DNA from: Clavelina lepadiformis
Lineage: Eukaryota; Chordata; Ascidiacea; Aplousobranchia; Clavelinidae
Length of the DNA stretch: 64,000 nt
Direction of reading: 5' to 3'
Assembly (NCBI RefSeq): GCF_947623445.1
Contig: NC_135243.1
Location: forward strand, 23,692,479-23,756,478
In this document: positions 60,901-64,000 of the stretch, piece by piece
How positions within the stretch are numbered: the stretch's first letter is position 1
How the letters are laid out: the number at the start of each line of letters is the position of its first letter
Translations under genes and position numbers: made by a program
Notes under the pieces: generated by a model
What the model was told of the DNA's origin: nothing
The model's input: the letters and a program-made list of their open reading frames with translations, nothing else
Databases searched by the model: none

Positions 60901-63838
60901 CGGACCGAGCTTTTGACGTGCAGGGATGCAAATATCGGTAGTGGGACTTTCCCGTCCTTGACGTAATCTTGCAGATCGGTGATCTTGGTATCCATGTTCT
61001 GTGTGAATAGAAGTCTGATTACCTCCACGTCACAATTGACGTCATTAAGAAAGCTGTGATGTCATATATTAATTACGTTTCACCTTTTTTCCAAGCATGT
61101 GTTTGCCAACGAGATAGCCTGGAAAGTAATCAACGAAACTGTGCGGCTGCTTGTATCTGTCCTTGGTTTGTTTCAAGTATTTTCTGCCAAAATTAAACTC
61201 TGTGACATCATTCTTCAACCTTCCTACTCTCACGTCGGAAGTTGGTTTGTTTACAATTAGGGTCCACTATTGCGTAATAAGTAGGTTACGTCACAAATAG
61301 AAATTGTCTAACTTGTAGCTGGCAAAGGTGATGGGGTTGACCATGTCCCAGGTCAGACTATTTTCAAATTTTTCTCTGAGACCTTGATGGAATTTCTGCT
61401 GAGAATCGGGGAGAATTCCTTTCAACGCGTACGCGCTCATCAGGTACCTGGCAGCGGACAAACGTTAAGTGTAGTACTATAAGTATAATATAGTATTTTA
61501 AGTATTTATAGTATAGTACATTAAGTATAGTATTAGTGTATTAAGTGTATTGCACTTAAGAAAATCTCAAAAATTCGCGCTCGTTAAATGCTAAAGTGCT
61601 AACAGTTACAGTTTTTTGGGAGGTTTGATGTTAGCGACCACTAAAAAAGTTTAAAAGTTGATACTTTTAAAGACTAATTGCTAATAACTGCTAACTTTCT
61701 GCTGTAGCTGAAGAAACATAAACTGTAAGAAGCCATTGGAGAAAACGAAAGAGCAGTTTCAGTTCCAAAAACAATTTAAAACTGAACGAGTATGTTATTG
61801 TAATTCAATGACGATTAACCTTATGGATAAATTTAGTTTTCATTCAAAATTTTAAAAATACGATGTCTATTGCGACCCACCAGGCGGATCCAGACAATCC
61901 AGCAGCGTAGGTGAAGATGTCCATGAGGCCGGCATCGTTGAGAGCTTCCATCGCCCCGCACATGCCCACCGCCGCTCTGTAACCACCGCCAGATGTCACC
62001 AGGGAGACGACTGGGGTCTGAACAAAACGCAACGCACTCAATGCTTAGTAAAAAACATTAAAAGCGAACAATGCTAATTTAATGTGTGGTTGAAATTTTA
62101 AGAAAAACAACTTTTACCTCGTTTAGCGACTTTGGGAGTTTCCCTGAACCAAGAATCTTCTTCAAGCTTTCATAAACAACCGGTAAACGTTTCTTTCGGA
62201 ACTTCTTCTCATCAGGATGCAGACCAAGAGAATGTCGGAAATCAGGAGACCGACTGACGTAACAAGGGTTAAAAACTTGACGTCACAATGACGCAATAAT
62301 TACTTAATCGCTCACCGTAATGTCTTGGTCACTTCCACGTCCAGTTCTCCGTGCTGAAATTAAAGCATTGTTTCTCATATATGACGCAATTTGGGTTTTC
62401 TGACGTATGTGGCGGTATTAACGAAAGTAACAAACTTCTCACCGAATCAAAGTCGATTGTTTTGAAAATGGTCTCTCCCAGTTGCAGTTCTTTGGCGGCG
62501 TCGATGGTTTTCTTGCCAATAAAATCGTCGCTGAATACGTCACGATCGAAAAGTTTGATCTGAAAATAAACACACAACCAACTTATTTTCCGGAAATCTA
62601 AGTTGCAATCCTTACTATGCTAGGAAAAGTATCAATGACATCACAAAGTGTGAAGAGCTATTGTTTTCCCTCACGCTCCATTAGATTCTTCTTCTTCCTC
62701 GATGTTAAACCGCACAGAGGAGCGCGAACTCAAACGAAAATGATCACTCATTGGGTAGCTTCAAGTTTACGTTTCACGGATGACAACGTGTTATAGGAGG
62801 CCTTACTTTTCACTTGCTTTGACATACTCGCAGTTCTTGGAACTGACATGGTTCATTGCCAAAACTTTAATCGACTGTAAACGTACGAACGCTCAGACCG
62901 TAACGTCTACTTTTATAATTTATTTAGTTCGAATGTTTGGTTTTGTTGGAATCTTAACAACGCGGCTCATTGAAAAAAATTGTGGTGGTGTAAGAAGAGG
63001 GCGGAGAGGCGTTGCTCGGATGAACCAGCAATGTGTGATAAAAAGTAGGAGATAGACAATCGGTATGTTGTTGATGTTTTGAGAAATTTTGCTTATTTCG
63101 TTTGGAAACACTGGTGAACAGATCATCAGATGTAACATTGATTAAATTATATTCGGAGAGATCCTAAAACAGCTATCATCTCAATCATATCATCATATGA
63201 TATGATATGATAGCATCATATGAACGCTATCAACTGTGGATTTCCTAAAGCTCAAAAGTTCAACTTACATAAACAAACACTAAATTATGTAAAATGGAAC
63301 AGACAAAAATGACCGACCACCACAGGTAGAGAGTCAACATCCTTCATCTCATCCGGGATTATGAACTTGAAGGTTTCGTTGATCTCACAAGTCGGCGTGT
63401 TCTCCTTGATGTTCAACGTGTTCACTTCCTTAGACCCCGGTATGCTCGGGCAGCTGATCTTGAACTGGGGATCCGGCTTGTCGACTGTACAGATTTCGTA
63501 ACGTTCCGTTATCGTCGTGATGATTTACGTCATACATGACGTCACGAAACGCTACGTAATTACTCACATTTATCTCTCCAAAATGAGACCGACACTTTTC
63601 TGCACCTCAGCAGCTTCAAGGTTAACACCACGGTGGGGTTGAACTTGACCTGTCAATACAAGAACCTTTTCAATATTAAGTCACGATTTGTCTATTGTTG
63701 ACGTCACATTTGTTAATTATGACGTCACGATAAACCCGACTTCCAAAGACAAAGATAGTTGGGTACCTGGTAGTTGTCATAGCGTTGGTGTTGCGAGTCT
63801 TCAAAGTGGTAGAAATCGATTAAATCCTCGGTGGACAT
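57963..63838 (-). CDS. Cytosolic phospholipase A2 (PLA2G4-type), tandem copy 3
   Basis: There are 20 exons and 761 aa: 63838-63767, 63649-63568, 63484-63318, 62559-62443, 62353-62316, 62253-62118, 62017-61881, 61447-61313, 61183-61084, 60998-60884, 60535-60311, 60201-60152, 60047-59999, 59807-59708, 59653-59520, 59445-59353, 59209-59097, 59006-58796, 58365-58232 and 58040-57963. This is the most diverged copy: the first exon and the linker exons 12-15 differ in length. It still keeps the C2 loop DKPDP, SGGGYRA (Arg218), GLSGS (Ser246) and FVDAG (Asp582). The acidic linker reads VESDDSDTEDDEDE. The intron after 60311 appears to use a GC donor (ATAG|GCGAGG). The intron that has a GC donor in copies 1 and 2 has a normal GT donor here. 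Confidence 0.92.
60236..60292. repeat. CA-rich microsatellite in cPLA2 copy 3
   Basis: This is imperfect (CA)n with CG interruptions, in intron 11 of copy 3, directly downstream of the proposed GC donor. A weaker CA-rich stretch occurs in intron 16. Confidence 0.85.
60569..60620. mobile_element. Possible hAT-derived terminal fragment
   Basis: The segment CCTGGTTCTCAACCTTTTAC followed by GGTTCGTTGCCCCCTTACAG resembles the widespread hAT terminus CAGTGGTTCTCAACCTTTTT with a GTTGCCCCC continuation. No opposite end or target duplication was identified. It lies in intron 10 of copy 3. Confidence 0.35.
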
Positions 63839-64000
63839 ATTTTACGTATCAACAACTTTCTTGAAGTTTGAGAAGCTGCAAATTCAGAAATTGAAAATAC
63901 ACTTTCTTAGATTTTACCAACTTTTTGCATAATACGTTAAGTGCCAGGATTAATATTGATATCACATAATTCTTTTTTCTCTCATACAAGCAGACTAGTT
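63839..64000. other. 5' flank of cPLA2 copy 3
   Basis: This is the sequence upstream of the copy 3 start codon. An AT-rich 160-bp tail runs to the window edge, with no coding sequence seen. Confidence 0.5.

Noticed and set aside
42279-63838. Reading the cPLA2 cluster as a venom-type or defence system
   Set aside because: The proteins have a C2 domain and a GLSGS cytosolic lipase fold and no signal peptide; they are intracellular PLA2G4-type enzymes, not secreted PLA2s.

Overview
The window is eukaryotic and most likely from an invertebrate chordate of the tunicate (Ciona-like) type. It is AT-rich and compact, with small exons, short introns and metazoan gene families: a Dbx homeobox gene, an adhesion GPCR, claudin-like tetraspans, the spliceosomal helicase PRP16/DHX38 and Ca2+-dependent cytosolic phospholipases A2. 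The organism call is an inference. No bacterial, viral or CRISPR features were seen. Gene models were built by hand, by joining exons whose reading phases agree across splice sites.

Layout. 1-5.8 kb: no gene found. 5.84-14.66 kb (+): a 23-exon EF-hand/WD40 protein of the WDR49/WDR64/WDY kind, 5' end unresolved, with an antisense tRNA-Leu(AAG) inside its last intron. 16.05-19.76 kb (-): Dbx in four exons. 20.88-23.68 kb (+): an adhesion GPCR with a lectin-like N-terminus, divergent from Dbx. 25.11-25.83 kb (-): a claudin/PMP22-like tetraspan. 26.45-37.34 kb (-): DHX38 (PRP16) in 25 coding exons, 1165 aa. 40.85-41.60 kb (+): a second tetraspan with the same exon design. 42.28-63.84 kb (-): three head-to-tail cPLA2 (PLA2G4-type) genes, each with 20 exons and complete C2 and catalytic domains.

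The genes are mostly unrelated single genes. The clear functional unit is the tandem cPLA2 cluster, whose copies keep nearly identical exon lengths and show patches of very high similarity that cross exon-intron borders, as expected from gene conversion. Other notable items are four probable GC-AG introns (one splits the Dbx homeodomain), a 386-bp hAT-like MITE with 17-bp perfect inverted repeats and an 8-bp target duplication, a 53-bp miniature element with the same hallmarks, and about 30 copies of the palindrome TGACGTCA in 64 kb.

I found no convincing entirely new biological system. The strongest candidates for follow-up are the converting cPLA2 array, the GC-AG introns, the tiny hAT-like element and the over-represented CRE-like word.
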